A stretch of 64,000 nt of DNA from Ectopseudomonas composti (GTDB lineage: Bacteria > Pseudomonadota > Gammaproteobacteria > Pseudomonadales > Pseudomonadaceae). The notes beneath the pieces were generated by a model. The model saw only the letters and a list, made by a program, of their open reading frames with translations. It was not told the origin of the DNA and did not search any database. Shown one piece after another: positions 1-7,763 of the stretch (position 1 is the stretch's first letter; each line of letters begins with the position of its first letter). The stretch is taken from contig NZ_FOWP01000002.1 in the NCBI RefSeq assembly GCF_900115475.1, forward strand, positions 124,001 to 188,000. Direction: 5' to 3'. Both the position numbers and the translations under genes were made by a program.

Positions 1-926
1 TCGACAAGCACAAGGTCAACATCCTCTACACCGCCCCGACCGCCATTCGCGCCATGATGGCCGAGGGCAAGGCCGCGGTCGAAGGCGCCGATGGTTCCAG
101 CCTGCGCCTGCTCGGTTCGGTTGGTGAGCCGATCAACCCGGAAGCCTGGCAGTGGTACTACGAGAACGTCGGTCAGAGCCGTTGCCCGATCGTCGACACC
201 TGGTGGCAGACCGAAACCGGCGCCTGCCTGATGACTCCGCTGCCGGGCGCTCATGGCCTCAAGCCGGGCTCCGCTGCGCGTCCGTTCTTCGGCGTACAGC
301 CGGCACTGGTGGACAACCTGGGCAACATCATCGAAGGCGCTGCCGAAGGTAACCTGGTGATCATCGACTCCTGGCCGGGTCAGGCGCGTACCCTGTACGG
401 CGACCATGACCGCTTCGTCGACACCTACTTCAAGACCTTCCGTGGCATGTACTTCACCGGTGACGGTGCGCGCCGCGACGAAGACGGCTACTGGTGGATC
501 ACCGGCCGCGTCGACGACGTGCTCAACGTCTCCGGCCACCGCATGGGCACCGCCGAGATCGAAAGCGCCATGGTCGCCCACGCGAAAGTCGCCGAGGCCG
601 CAGTAGTCGGTGTACCGCACGACATCAAAGGGCAGGGCATCTACGTCTACGTCACCCTGAATGCGGGCGAAGAAGCATCGGAACAACTGCGTCAGGAATT
701 GCGCAACTGGGTGCGCAAGGAGATCGGCCCGATCGCCACGCCGGACGTGATTCAGTGGGCCCCCGGCCTGCCGAAGACCCGTTCGGGCAAGATCATGCGC
801 CGTATCCTGCGCAAGATCGCTACCGCCGAATACGATTCCCTCGGCGACATCTCCACGCTGGCCGATCCTGGTGTGGTGCAGCACCTCATCGACACGCATC
901 GTCAGATGCAAGCCGCCTGCGCCTGA
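1..926 (+). CDS. acs: Acetyl-CoA synthetase, C-terminal part (5' end outside window)
   Basis: Acetate is activated to acetyl-CoA through acetyl-AMP in the cytoplasm by this AMP-forming ligase. The reading frame is open from the window edge (first full codon at base 3) and encodes about 307 residues, roughly the last half of a normal ~650-residue enzyme. Visible ANL-superfamily motifs are DTWWQTETG (adenine/substrate pocket), [20 protein letters not shown] and [19 protein letters not shown] (hinge and C-terminal domain), and [11 protein letters not shown], whose lysine is the catalytic residue that is acetylated in the family. The stop is followed 18 bases later by a strong terminator, so this is the last gene of its transcript. 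Identification is secure; only the N-terminal half is missing. Confidence 0.97.
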   Translation, partial: DKHKVNILYTAPTAIRAMMAEGKAAVEGADGSSLRLLGSVGEPINPEAWQWYYENVGQSRCPIVDTWWQTETGACLMTPLPGAHGLKPGSAARPFFGVQPALVDNLGNIIEGAAEGNLVIIDSWPGQARTLYGDHDRFVDTYFKTFRGMYFTGDGARRDEDGYWWITGRVDDVLNVSGHRMGTAEIESAMVAHAKVAEAAVVGVPHDIKGQGIYVYVTLNAGEEASEQLRQELRNWVRKEIGPIATPDVIQWAPGLPKTRSGKIMRRILRKIATAEYDSLGDISTLADPGVVQHLIDTHRQMQAACA

Positions 927-943
927 TCGGTAACGGCAAACGA

Positions 944-978
944 AAGCCCCGCCTGGCCACAAGCCCGGCGGGGCTTTT
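944..978 (+). terminator. Rho-independent terminator of acs
   Basis: A GC-rich stem, AAGCCCCGCC paired with GGCGGGGCTT, is followed by TTTT. It begins 18 bases after the acs stop codon. Confidence 0.9.
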
Positions 979-1028
979 CATTTCTGCGTTTCGAACATTT
1001 CCGCGTCTTGATCGTTCTTGTAATTAAC

Positions 1029-1053
1029 TTGTACATGAATAAATCTTTGTACA
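1029..1053 (+). promoter_or_regulatory. Paired TTGTACA motifs upstream of the chemoreceptor gene
   Basis: Two exact copies of TTGTACA start at 1029 and 1047, 18 bp apart, in an AT-rich stretch about 140 bases upstream of the chemoreceptor start. The same heptamer recurs in the 6.9-kb intergenic region. TTGTACA is itself close to a -35 box, so part of the signal could be promoter rather than operator. No regulator gene is adjacent. Confidence 0.4.
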
Positions 1054-1192
1054 ATTTTTTCAGGTGTGCATAATGCCTCCGTGCCACCACACGTGGCCTG
1101 TCTTCTCTTGCTTCAGCGTTCTCGTTGTCCAGCCCCGTCCCAGGTGGGCGCTGTTTTTGTGCGCCCCCATTTTCTGAATCCAGAGGTTCTGC

Positions 1193-2824
1193 ATGTTTGC
1201 CAATCTCAGCATGTCCCAGAAGCTGTATGCGGGTTTCGGTGTTGTCCTGCTGGTCATCGTCGGCCTGGTACTGTCCACCTGGCGGGGGTTCGACCAGGTC
1301 GACAGCACGGTGAAAAAGAACATCCATACCTACACCGTGATCAACGAATCGGCCTCTTTGCTGACCAGCCTGGTCAACATCGAGACCGGTATGCGCGGCT
1401 TCGTCATCACCGGGCGTGAGCAGTTTCTCGTGCCGCTGACCGAGGGCGAGGGCAGCTTCCAGCGGCACCTGACGCAGTTGCGTCAACTGACCGCTGATAA
1501 CCCGGCTCAGCAGCGTCGCCTTGAGCAGCTGCAGGGTTTGCACGATCAGTGGCTACGTGAGGACATCAACGACAGCGTCGAACTGCGCCGCCAGGTGTCG
1601 AGTGGGACGAAGAGCCTGGATGCGCTCGTCGAGCTGATTGCCGCCGGGCGGGACAAGGTGAAGATGGACACCATGCGGCAGCTGCTGGACGCTGTGCAGC
1701 AGGATGAAAGGGTGTTGCTCGAACAGCGTACCGATGCCATGAACGGCGCCAAATCGATGTCACTGAGCATCCTGCTGCTGGGCGGTTTGCTCGCCACCGT
1801 GCTGTCCATCGGCGTGGCATTCGCCATGTCGCGTAGCATCGCCGGACGCTTGCAGCAGGCGGTCGAGGTCGCGCGCAGTATTGCCGAAGGCCGTCTCGAC
1901 TCGAGGATCGAGCGTAGCGGGCGCGATGAAATCAGTGTGCTGCTCGATGCCTTCGCCACCATGCAGGATCGCCTGCGCGACATGATCGGCCAGATTCGCG
2001 CCGGTGCCGGACAACTGGTGGCCTCGGCGCAGAGCATTTCCAGCGCGTCGAGCCAGCTGTCGGTTTCCGCGCAGGAGCAATCACAGGCTGCGTCGAGCAT
2101 GGCGGCCACGGTCGAGGAGCTGACCGTGAGCATCAACCACGTGGCAGACAACGCCAACGAGGCGCATGGCCTTTCCAGTGAATCCGGACGGCAGTCGGCC
2201 GACGGCGGTGCGGTGATCCAGGAGACGCTGGGTAGCATGCAGCGTATTGCCGATACGGTGCAGGGCGCGGCCACACAGATCGCCGAGCTGGGTCAGCACT
2301 CTGATCAAATCTCTTCCATCGTCAACGTGATCAAGGAAATCGCTGACCAGACCAACCTGCTGGCCCTCAACGCAGCCATCGAGGCGGCACGGGCTGGTGA
2401 GCAGGGGCGTGGTTTCGCCGTGGTGGCCGACGAGGTACGCCTGCTGGCGCAGCGCACGGCCAACTCCACCCAGGAGATCACCGAGATGATCAAGAAGATC
2501 CAGACCGGCACGCGCAACGCGGTGAGCAACATGGAAGTCGGCGTGCAGCAGGTCAACGGTGGCCTGGTGCAGGCTGGCCAGGCGGGCAATGCCATCGTCA
2601 GCATCCGTGCAGCCTCCGAGCGCGTCGTTGGCGTGGTCGATCAGATTTCTCTGGCCCTGCGCGAACAGACCGTCGCCAGCCAGGACGTGGCACGCAATGT
2701 CGAGCGTATCGCGCAGATGTCGATGGAAAACAGCGAGGCGGTCAGCGATACCTCGCGAACGGCGCACGACCTGCAACAGCTGGCTGTATCGCTGGACAAG
2801 AACGTCGCGTTCTTCCGTTTTTGA
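1193..2824 (+). CDS. Methyl-accepting chemotaxis protein with CHASE3 sensor
   Basis: This transmembrane chemoreceptor should signal to CheA/CheW. It has 543 residues. Transmembrane helix 1 lies near residues 10-30, and a periplasmic helical domain of about 150 residues contains [16 protein letters not shown], typical of CHASE3. Transmembrane helix 2 is near 188-210, followed by HAMP (about 211-265) and a long signalling coiled coil. The conserved hairpin tip reads [20 protein letters not shown], followed by [20 protein letters not shown]. No C-terminal CheR-binding pentapeptide is visible (it ends FFRF). The ATG is preceded by AGAGG. It stands alone, with its own AT-rich upstream region, and is followed after 48 bases by an EAL protein that may share its transcript. 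The ligand cannot be told from sequence. Confidence 0.95.
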   Translation: MFANLSMSQKLYAGFGVVLLVIVGLVLSTWRGFDQVDSTVKKNIHTYTVINESASLLTSLVNIETGMRGFVITGREQFLVPLTEGEGSFQRHLTQLRQLTADNPAQQRRLEQLQGLHDQWLREDINDSVELRRQVSSGTKSLDALVELIAAGRDKVKMDTMRQLLDAVQQDERVLLEQRTDAMNGAKSMSLSILLLGGLLATVLSIGVAFAMSRSIAGRLQQAVEVARSIAEGRLDSRIERSGRDEISVLLDAFATMQDRLRDMIGQIRAGAGQLVASAQSISSASSQLSVSAQEQSQAASSMAATVEELTVSINHVADNANEAHGLSSESGRQSADGGAVIQETLGSMQRIADTVQGAATQIAELGQHSDQISSIVNVIKEIADQTNLLALNAAIEAARAGEQGRGFAVVADEVRLLAQRTANSTQEITEMIKKIQTGTRNAVSNMEVGVQQVNGGLVQAGQAGNAIVSIRAASERVVGVVDQISLALREQTVASQDVARNVERIAQMSMENSEAVSDTSRTAHDLQQLAVSLDKNVAFFRF

Positions 2825-2872
2825 CTCACGCTGAACACGCTGGACTACACATGCCTGAACGAGGAGAGTGAA

Positions 2873-3658
2873 ATGCTGATCGATACCGCGAGCCGCAGTG
2901 ACTTTCCGCAACCCTTTCGCCCTCTGGGCTGTCGCGAGTGTCGCGACAGCCCAGCGCTGGGGTTCGACTTCACCATGGCCTTCCAACTGATTCTCGACGT
3001 TCAGGAGCAGCGCCCGTTTGCATACGAAGCACTGGTAAGGGGCGTCGATGGCGAGTCGGCACAGCAGGTGCTGGGACGGGTCAACGACAGCAATCGCTAT
3101 CGCTTCGACCAGGCATGCCGGGTCAAGGCCATCGAGCAGGCGGCGAGCCTGGGGCTGCTCGATATTCCCGACTGCCTGCTCAGCATCAATTTCCTGCCCA
3201 ATGCTGTATACCGCGCCGAAACCTGCATTCGCGCGACGCTGGAGGCGGCCAGGCGTTTCGCCTTTCCGCAGGAGCGGTTGATGTTCGAGGTGACCGAGGG
3301 TGAGCGGATTCACGACCCCGAGCACCTCAAGCAAATCTTCGCCGAGTACGGGCGCCAGGGGTTCACCACCGCCATCGACGATTTCGGTGCCGGCTATTCG
3401 GGCCTCAACCTGCTGGCCACCTTCCAGCCGCATATCCTCAAGCTGGACATGGCCCTGACCCGTGGCATTGACCAGGATGACGTGCGTCAGGCCATCGTCG
3501 CCGGCATCGTGCTGGTGTCGCGGCGACTGGGCATCCGCATCATCGCCGAGGGCATCGAAAGTGCGGGGGAGCGTGATGCCTTGCTCGGCCTGGGCATTCG
3601 CTACATGCAGGGTTTCTTCTTCGCCAGGCCACAGGTCGACAGGCTCTGCCTACCTTGA
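2873..3658 (+). CDS. Stand-alone EAL-domain cyclic-di-GMP phosphodiesterase
   Basis: This 261-residue cytoplasmic protein is essentially one EAL domain with a short N-terminal extension, predicted to hydrolyse c-di-GMP to pGpG. The catalytic signature looks complete: YEALVRG (the EAL motif), INFLP, EVTEGE, IDDFGAGYSGLN with the metal-binding DD pair, KLDMAL, AEGIES and QGFFFARP. There is no GGDEF partner, receiver domain or membrane segment. The start has a strong ribosome binding site (GAGGAGAG, 5 bases before ATG). It sits 48 bases downstream of the chemoreceptor with no terminator between, so co-transcription and a functional link are plausible but inferred. A bidirectional terminator closes the unit. 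Confidence 0.93.
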   Translation: MLIDTASRSDFPQPFRPLGCRECRDSPALGFDFTMAFQLILDVQEQRPFAYEALVRGVDGESAQQVLGRVNDSNRYRFDQACRVKAIEQAASLGLLDIPDCLLSINFLPNAVYRAETCIRATLEAARRFAFPQERLMFEVTEGERIHDPEHLKQIFAEYGRQGFTTAIDDFGAGYSGLNLLATFQPHILKLDMALTRGIDQDDVRQAIVAGIVLVSRRLGIRIIAEGIESAGERDALLGLGIRYMQGFFFARPQVDRLCLP

Positions 3659-3669
3659 AGCACCAACGA

Positions 3670-3696
3670 AAAACGCCCTGATGATCAGGGCGTTTT
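3670..3696. terminator. Bidirectional terminator
   Basis: An AAAA-flanked stem CGCCCTGA / TCAGGGCG with a 3-base loop is followed by TTTT. The symmetry lets it serve both the EAL gene on the plus strand and the converging DUF4197 gene. Confidence 0.92.
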
Positions 3697-3714
3697 GGTT
3701 TGTGTGGCGAGGCT

Positions 3715-4401
3715 TCAGAGTGCGCCGAACACCTTCTTCGCCAGGCTGGTGGCGGCAGCGGCCGGGTTCTGACGGATGCTTTCTTCCTGCTTGGCGATCA
3801 TCTCGAACAGGCCGTCCAGCGCTTGTTCGGTCACGTAGCTTTCCACCGTGCTGCTCTTGGCGTCGACCACGCCGAAGCTGGCGGCCTGGCCGGCGAAGGC
3901 GTTGTACTGCTGGGCCAGGCCGACCTGGTCGGTGGCCTGCTTGACGATGGGCAGGAACTTGGCGCGAATCTGCTCGCGGCTGCTCTTGTTCAGGTACTGG
4001 GTAGCCGAGTCCTGTGGGCCACTGAGAATCGACTTGGCGTCGGCCACGGTCATCTTCTTCACTGCATCGACCAGCAGCGCCTGCGCCTGCGGCACGGCGG
4101 CCTCGGCGGCCTTGTTCATGCTCGCTTCGAGCTGATCGACCTGGGCGCCCATGCCCATCATCTTCATGGTCTTGGCGGCTTTGCCGAGTTTGCCGGGCAG
4201 TTCGATGCGCACGTCCGGGTTGTTACTGAAGCCGCCGGGCGCGCCCAGTTGCTTGACGGCCACCTGGGCGCCCTGGATCAGCGCGTCTTTCAGGCCGCCA
4301 CTGGCATCCTGCTGGCTCAGGTCGGAGAGGGACAGGGCGAAGACGTTGGCCGAAAGCAGCAGGCCAGCGGCAAGAGTGGTGAGGCGCAGCATGGTGTTCA
4401 T
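3715..4401 (-). CDS. DUF4197 family exported protein
   Basis: This 228-residue protein has a clear signal peptide (TLAAGLLLSANVFA, cleavage near residue 22) followed by SLSDLSQQDASGGLKDAL, the typical start of DUF4197. The family consists of periplasmic or envelope alpha-helical proteins of unknown function, common in Pseudomonas and other gamma-proteobacteria. The remainder is helical and rich in Ala, Gln and Lys, with no catalytic motif that I recognise. It is transcribed alone, ending at the shared bidirectional terminator. Start choice is straightforward because the signal peptide begins at the ATG. Confidence 0.88.
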   Translation of the reverse strand: MNTMLRLTTLAAGLLLSANVFALSLSDLSQQDASGGLKDALIQGAQVAVKQLGAPGGFSNNPDVRIELPGKLGKAAKTMKMMGMGAQVDQLEASMNKAAEAAVPQAQALLVDAVKKMTVADAKSILSGPQDSATQYLNKSSREQIRAKFLPIVKQATDQVGLAQQYNAFAGQAASFGVVDAKSSTVESYVTEQALDGLFEMIAKQEESIRQNPAAAATSLAKKVFGAL

Positions 4402-4509
4402 CCTTGCATCGGGGGGAAATGCTGTGAGCTTAACGGAGTCTGCCGCACTGGCAAGCCAACCGATGGGCGTGGATGGGCAGCGCGCGCGGCTATGGCTATG
4501 ATCAGCGCA

Positions 4510-4911
4510 ATGAATTCACCGCTTCCTCTCCGAAATTCTTGCCCTCCGGGTGCCTGCGACTGCCAGCGCGATGAGTTGCTGGGCGTGCCGGGCGCAGACA
4601 CGCGCGTGCTGTTGCTGACGCGTAACGAGGAGCAGCGCCTGCTCGAACGCCTGGAGAGCCTGCAGAGCCTGGAAGACCTCGAGCGCATGCAGAAACGCAT
4701 GTTCGAGCAATTGGGCATTCGCCTGCATATCGAGCCGAGCCACGGCGAGGTACGCAGCATGCGCGGTATCCATATGCACTTCGATGCTCATCCGGGGTTG
4801 TGCCGCAAGACCCGGCAGAGTATTCCGGCAGCGATCCGACGGGCCATGGAGAAACGGCCGGAAATCGCCTGGCGTCTGCTCGACGCTAACGATTTGTTCA
4901 GCGGCTTGTAG
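4510..4911 (+). CDS. Conserved small protein with N-terminal CPPGACDC motif
   Basis: I do not recognise a named family. The protein has about 133 residues: a Cys-rich N-terminus (CPPGACDC), then LLLTRNEEQRLLERLESLQSLEDLERMQKRMF, which looks helical and amphipathic, then a compact C-terminal domain with HIEPSHGEVRSMRGIHMHFD and a basic segment LCRKTRQSIPAAIRRAMEKR. The frame extends far upstream antisense to the DUF4197 gene, but coding character begins near 4492-4510; in-frame ATGs at 4492, 4498 and 4510 are all possible and none has a strong ribosome binding site. The Cys pattern could bind a metal or be redox active, which is inference. It converges with the SDR gene, leaving a 7-base gap. 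Confidence 0.7.
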   Translation: MNSPLPLRNSCPPGACDCQRDELLGVPGADTRVLLLTRNEEQRLLERLESLQSLEDLERMQKRMFEQLGIRLHIEPSHGEVRSMRGIHMHFDAHPGLCRKTRQSIPAAIRRAMEKRPEIAWRLLDANDLFSGL

Positions 4912-4918
4912 CCGATCC

Positions 4919-5617
4919 TCACCAGGGCAATGCCTGTCCGTCATAGGCGTGAAAGCTGCCGCTGTGCTCGGGCCCTAATGCATCGATCACCCCTAGCATT
5001 TGCGCTGCCGCCTGTTCGGCCGGTCGTGCGGCGGTGGCGCCACGAAAGGGCTGTGACAGAGGTGAAATTACCGTGCCGGGATGCAGGGCGAGCAGGCGCG
5101 CCTTGGGCTTGCTGCGTGCCAGCTCGATGGCTGCGGTCTTGATCAACATGTTCAGCGCCGCCTTGGAGGCGCGGTAGGCATACCAACCGCCCAGGCGGTT
5201 GTCGCCGATGCTGCCGACCTTGGCCGAGAGCATGGCCATGGCGCCCTGTTTGTCCAGCAGCGGCAGGAAGTGGCGCAGCACCAGGGCGGGCCCCAGCGCA
5301 TTGACCTGGAACACTGCCTGCAGCGCCTCGGCGTCGATGGCCGCCAGGCTTTTTTCCGGTGCAATACCGCCGCGGTGGAGCAACCCAGCACTGTGCAGAA
5401 TCAGCTGGTAAGGCCCTTCAGCGGCCAATGCTGCGGCCGCTTCGGCAATGCTGGAGGGTGCCTCGAGGTCGAGCGCTGGCGAGCTGCTGCGGCTCAACTC
5501 GCGCACGCTGGCGCAGTTGGAGTCGGCACGCAGCAGTTGGCAGAAGGCCTGGCCGATGCTGCCGCTGGCGCCGATGACCAGCGCCTTGTAGCCGCTGCCA
5601 AGGCTGCTCAGACTCAT
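4919..5617 (-). CDS. Short-chain dehydrogenase/reductase (C-factor-like)
   Basis: This 232-residue classical SDR is a predicted cytoplasmic NAD(P)-dependent oxidoreductase. The nucleotide-binding loop reads GASGSIG near the N-terminus, NAG is represented by HSAG, and the catalytic Tyr-Lys pair is in YAYRASKAALN (Y-x3-K). The C-terminal LLALHPGTVISPLS resembles the C-signal/CsgA subgroup. It is the last gene of a three-gene operon, its ATG overlapping the DUF3833 stop by 4 bases (ATGA), which indicates translational coupling. In other pseudomonads I recall this trio beside photolyase and a MerR-type regulator; neither is present here. Substrate unknown. Confidence 0.88.
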   Translation of the reverse strand: MSLSSLGSGYKALVIGASGSIGQAFCQLLRADSNCASVRELSRSSSPALDLEAPSSIAEAAAALAAEGPYQLILHSAGLLHRGGIAPEKSLAAIDAEALQAVFQVNALGPALVLRHFLPLLDKQGAMAMLSAKVGSIGDNRLGGWYAYRASKAALNMLIKTAAIELARSKPKARLLALHPGTVISPLSQPFRGATAARPAEQAAAQMLGVIDALGPEHSGSFHAYDGQALPW

Positions 5618-6147
5618 GGTTGAGCGGCGCCCCGGCGGAAGAACAGCGTCACCTGACCCAGTTCGATGCCGAACTTACTCATGGCCGAGCGGTTGATCAG
5701 GGTGTCGTCATCCATCAGGTACATCCAGTCGTCGAAGTAGACGACGTAGGTGCTGTCATCCACCGGCAGGTTGAGGTGGTAGCGCCAGCGCAGGGCGTTG
5801 CCGGCCACCTCGCCGATGGCTTCGCCGACCACGTCGTCGGCGGTGCCGATCCAGCGCCCGGTACCATCCGGGGTCAGCGTCCAGACGCGGCGCTGGCGCG
5901 TGCCATCGCTGTACAGGAAGCGTTCGTCGAGGATCAGTTTTTCGCCCTCGCGGCGGCTCTGGATATCGACGTGAAAGCGTTTGATCACTTCACCTGAGCG
6001 ATCCTGGAACATGCCCCAGGCCTGCACCGGCCCGGCGAAGAAGGTGGGCAGGTCGAGTGCCGGCTTTTCGTTGGCGTAACGCTCGACCGGTACCTGACCG
6101 CAACTGATCAGCAGCAGGCTGGTCAGCACAATCAACAGGGTTTTCAT
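5614..6147 (-). CDS. DUF3833 lipoprotein
   Basis: This 177-residue protein begins with a lipoprotein signal peptide, MKTLLIVLTSLLLISCGQVP, with lipobox LISC. The body matches DUF3833 in style: FFAGPVQAWGMFQDRSGEVIKRF and ERFLYSDGTRQRRVWTL, then DDWMYLMDDDTLINRSAMSKFG. It is probably a periplasm-facing, membrane-anchored beta-rich lipid-binding-like protein; the function of the family is not established. An in-frame GTG lies 12 bases upstream, but the ATG at 6147 has GAGG at good spacing and starts exactly at the signal peptide. It is the middle gene of the operon with the chalcone-isomerase-like protein and the SDR. Confidence 0.87.
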   Translation of the reverse strand: MKTLLIVLTSLLLISCGQVPVERYANEKPALDLPTFFAGPVQAWGMFQDRSGEVIKRFHVDIQSRREGEKLILDERFLYSDGTRQRRVWTLTPDGTGRWIGTADDVVGEAIGEVAGNALRWRYHLNLPVDDSTYVVYFDDWMYLMDDDTLINRSAMSKFGIELGQVTLFFRRGAAQP

Positions 6148-6155
6148 GGAATACC

Positions 6156-6701
6156 TCACGGGTTAAGGCCAAGCAGCGCGGCGCGCAGTTTCGGGCTGCG
6201 GGTCTGCGGATCGAGCCAGATGGAGAAGAAAGCGCGGGCGAACTCGGGGTCGTCGATGATGTGCTGCAGTTTGCCGTCGACGTAGAAACGGCAGCCTGCG
6301 TCCGGCAGGAAGACCCCGGTGATGCGCGTGCCATCCTTCACATCGACGAAAGCCTGGCTCATCTGTTGCGCCCAAGCATTCTGCTGTTCGCGGTCGAGGG
6401 GCTCTCCATTGATGCGGCGGATTTCATCAAGGCTGGTGTCGACCAGGGTGTCTCGGCTGATGGTGCGCCGATAGGTCAGCTCGAGGGCAAAGGGCTGGGT
6501 GAAGTCCACGCGCTCTACCGGACTCCACAGCTTGGCGTTGTAGACCGAGAAGCCGAACCAGCTGAAATCGCCGCTGCCGATCAGGTTGGCCTGAGGCAAC
6601 TGTTCACGCCAGCCAGTCTGGTTGTTGGCCCACGCCGGCAAGCTGGATAGCAACATGAGCAGCACCAGAGCTGCGCGCAGAGGTCGAAGCAGGGCTGCCA
6701 T
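6156..6701 (-). CDS. Chalcone isomerase-like periplasmic protein
   Basis: This protein of 181 residues has a signal peptide (LLMLLSSLPAWA) followed by a chalcone-isomerase-like fold domain. Recognisable segments are GSGDFSWFGFSVYNAKLW, FALELTYRRTISRDTLVDTS and FVDVKDGTRITGVFLPDAG. The bacterial Chalcone_3-type proteins are not expected to be flavonoid enzymes; a fatty-acid or lipid-binding role is more likely, by inference. The frame extends upstream to 6794, but the start at 6701 has AGAGGGAA at correct spacing and opens the signal peptide. It is the first gene of the operon with the DUF3833 and SDR genes, and the motif-rich region at 6873-6946 is its likely promoter region. Confidence 0.85.
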   Translation of the reverse strand: MAALLRPLRAALVLLMLLSSLPAWANNQTGWREQLPQANLIGSGDFSWFGFSVYNAKLWSPVERVDFTQPFALELTYRRTISRDTLVDTSLDEIRRINGEPLDREQQNAWAQQMSQAFVDVKDGTRITGVFLPDAGCRFYVDGKLQHIIDDPEFARAFFSIWLDPQTRSPKLRAALLGLNP

Positions 6702-7064
6702 GGTTGTTCCCTCTGATCCGACTGGCGAGGGCCGCGCCCAGCCGTTGCGTGCTTGGCCCTGCGGCGACGGGCCTCGAATAAAAAAATCCGGCAACCAAAA
6801 AGGGGAGATGGGCGTTACCGGATTGCGCAGCTTGTCAGTTGGTTCGTCGTGTACTGGGCGTGTAGTTCAAGGTTGCACAGGCCTTGTACAGATCGTGCTG
6901 TCATTCAATATATGTACAAACTGTCTGGTTGTACAGATTTTGTATAGATGTGCTGCTGTGCAGATAAAGCGCAGGCGTAATTGCCTCGACGGCGCTGGCG
7001 GTATGAAGGGGCAGTGAAGGCAGCACCCTGAACTGTTCAGGTGCTGCTGCGGATGGGACGGGAT
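6702..7064. other. Gene-free 363-bp intergenic region, AT-rich in the middle
   Basis: No credible gene is present. The stretch 6780-6960 is clearly more AT-rich than its surroundings and carries the tandem TTGTACA-type repeats listed separately. Nearer the operon, a possible 5'-leader hairpin pairs AATCCGG (about 6787) with CCGGATT (about 6818). The SDR gene at 7065 points leftward and ends here, so any regulation here should act on the leftward operon beginning at 6701. Confidence 0.7.
6873..6946 (-). promoter_or_regulatory. Tandem 11-bp TTGTACA-type operator repeats
   Basis: There are five related heptamers: TTGCACA at 6873, TTGTACA at 6884 (11 bp later), inverted TGTACAA at 6913, TTGTACA at 6929 and TTGTATA at 6940 (again 11 bp later). 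The 11-bp direct-repeat period with an ACA core matches what is known of operators of the B12-dependent MerR-family photoreceptors CarH/LitR. The 6913 and 6929 copies also form an inverted repeat with a 9-bp spacer. The predicted target is the leftward chalcone-isomerase-like operon. No regulator gene is in the window, so assignment is by pattern only. Confidence 0.5.
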
Positions 7065-7763
7065 TCACCAGGGCAACGGCTGGCCCTGGTAATCGATGAA
7101 GGCGCACTGGCTTTGGCCCAGTTGCCGGGTGATCACCTCGCGCAGGCCGTTGGCGCTCTGCTCGACGCTCAGCTGCGCGGCATCTCCGCCCATGTCGGTA
7201 CGCACCCAGCCGGGGTGCAGGGCCAGCAGGCTCCAGGGCAGCTCAGGCAGTTGCGCCTGCCAGCTGCGTAGCAGGCTGTTCAGGGCGGCCTTGCTGGCAC
7301 CGTACAGGGGCATGTCAGCGGCGAGCGCCAGTTCCACGCTGGCCATCTGCGAACTCATGCAGGCGATCACGCCGCCGTCGAGTATCTGGCCGGCCAACTG
7401 TTGCGCAAGACGAACCGGTGCCACGGCATTCGCCAGGAACAACAGGCCGATGTCGTCGACCTCAGCCTGGCGTGGGTCCTGGTGGCTGGGACCGTAGACC
7501 CCAGCGTTGAACAGGGCGCAGTCCAGGCGCTGGCCGTGCAGGGCGGCTTCGATGCTGCAGGACGCATCGAGACGATTGAGGTCGCAGGTGATCACCTGCA
7601 GTGTCTCGGGATGCTGGGTGCGCAGGGCATCCAGTGGGCTGGCTGGGCGTAGCTCACGCACCACGGCGTGCACCTGCCAGCCAGCATCGAGAAAGGCGCG
7701 AACCAGGCCGAGGCCCAGCCCGCGCGAGGCGCCGCAAATCAGAATGTGACGTTTCACGGCCAC
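7065..7763 (-). CDS. Short-chain dehydrogenase/reductase
   Basis: This 232-residue SDR is a predicted cytoplasmic NAD(P)-dependent oxidoreductase. It has GASRGLGLG as the cofactor loop, FNAGVYGP as the NAG segment, SSQMAS containing the catalytic Ser, and YGASKAALNSL with the Tyr-Lys pair. The end LLALHPGWVRTDMGGDAAQLS is close to C-factor-type SDRs, like the enzyme encoded at 4.9 kb. Its start overlaps the end of the upstream metallo-hydrolase gene by 10 bases, so the two form an operon. The LysR-type gene divergent from that operon (8720) is the obvious candidate regulator. Substrate unknown. Confidence 0.88.
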   Translation of the reverse strand: MAVKRHILICGASRGLGLGLVRAFLDAGWQVHAVVRELRPASPLDALRTQHPETLQVITCDLNRLDASCSIEAALHGQRLDCALFNAGVYGPSHQDPRQAEVDDIGLLFLANAVAPVRLAQQLAGQILDGGVIACMSSQMASVELALAADMPLYGASKAALNSLLRSWQAQLPELPWSLLALHPGWVRTDMGGDAAQLSVEQSANGLREVITRQLGQSQCAFIDYQGQPLPW

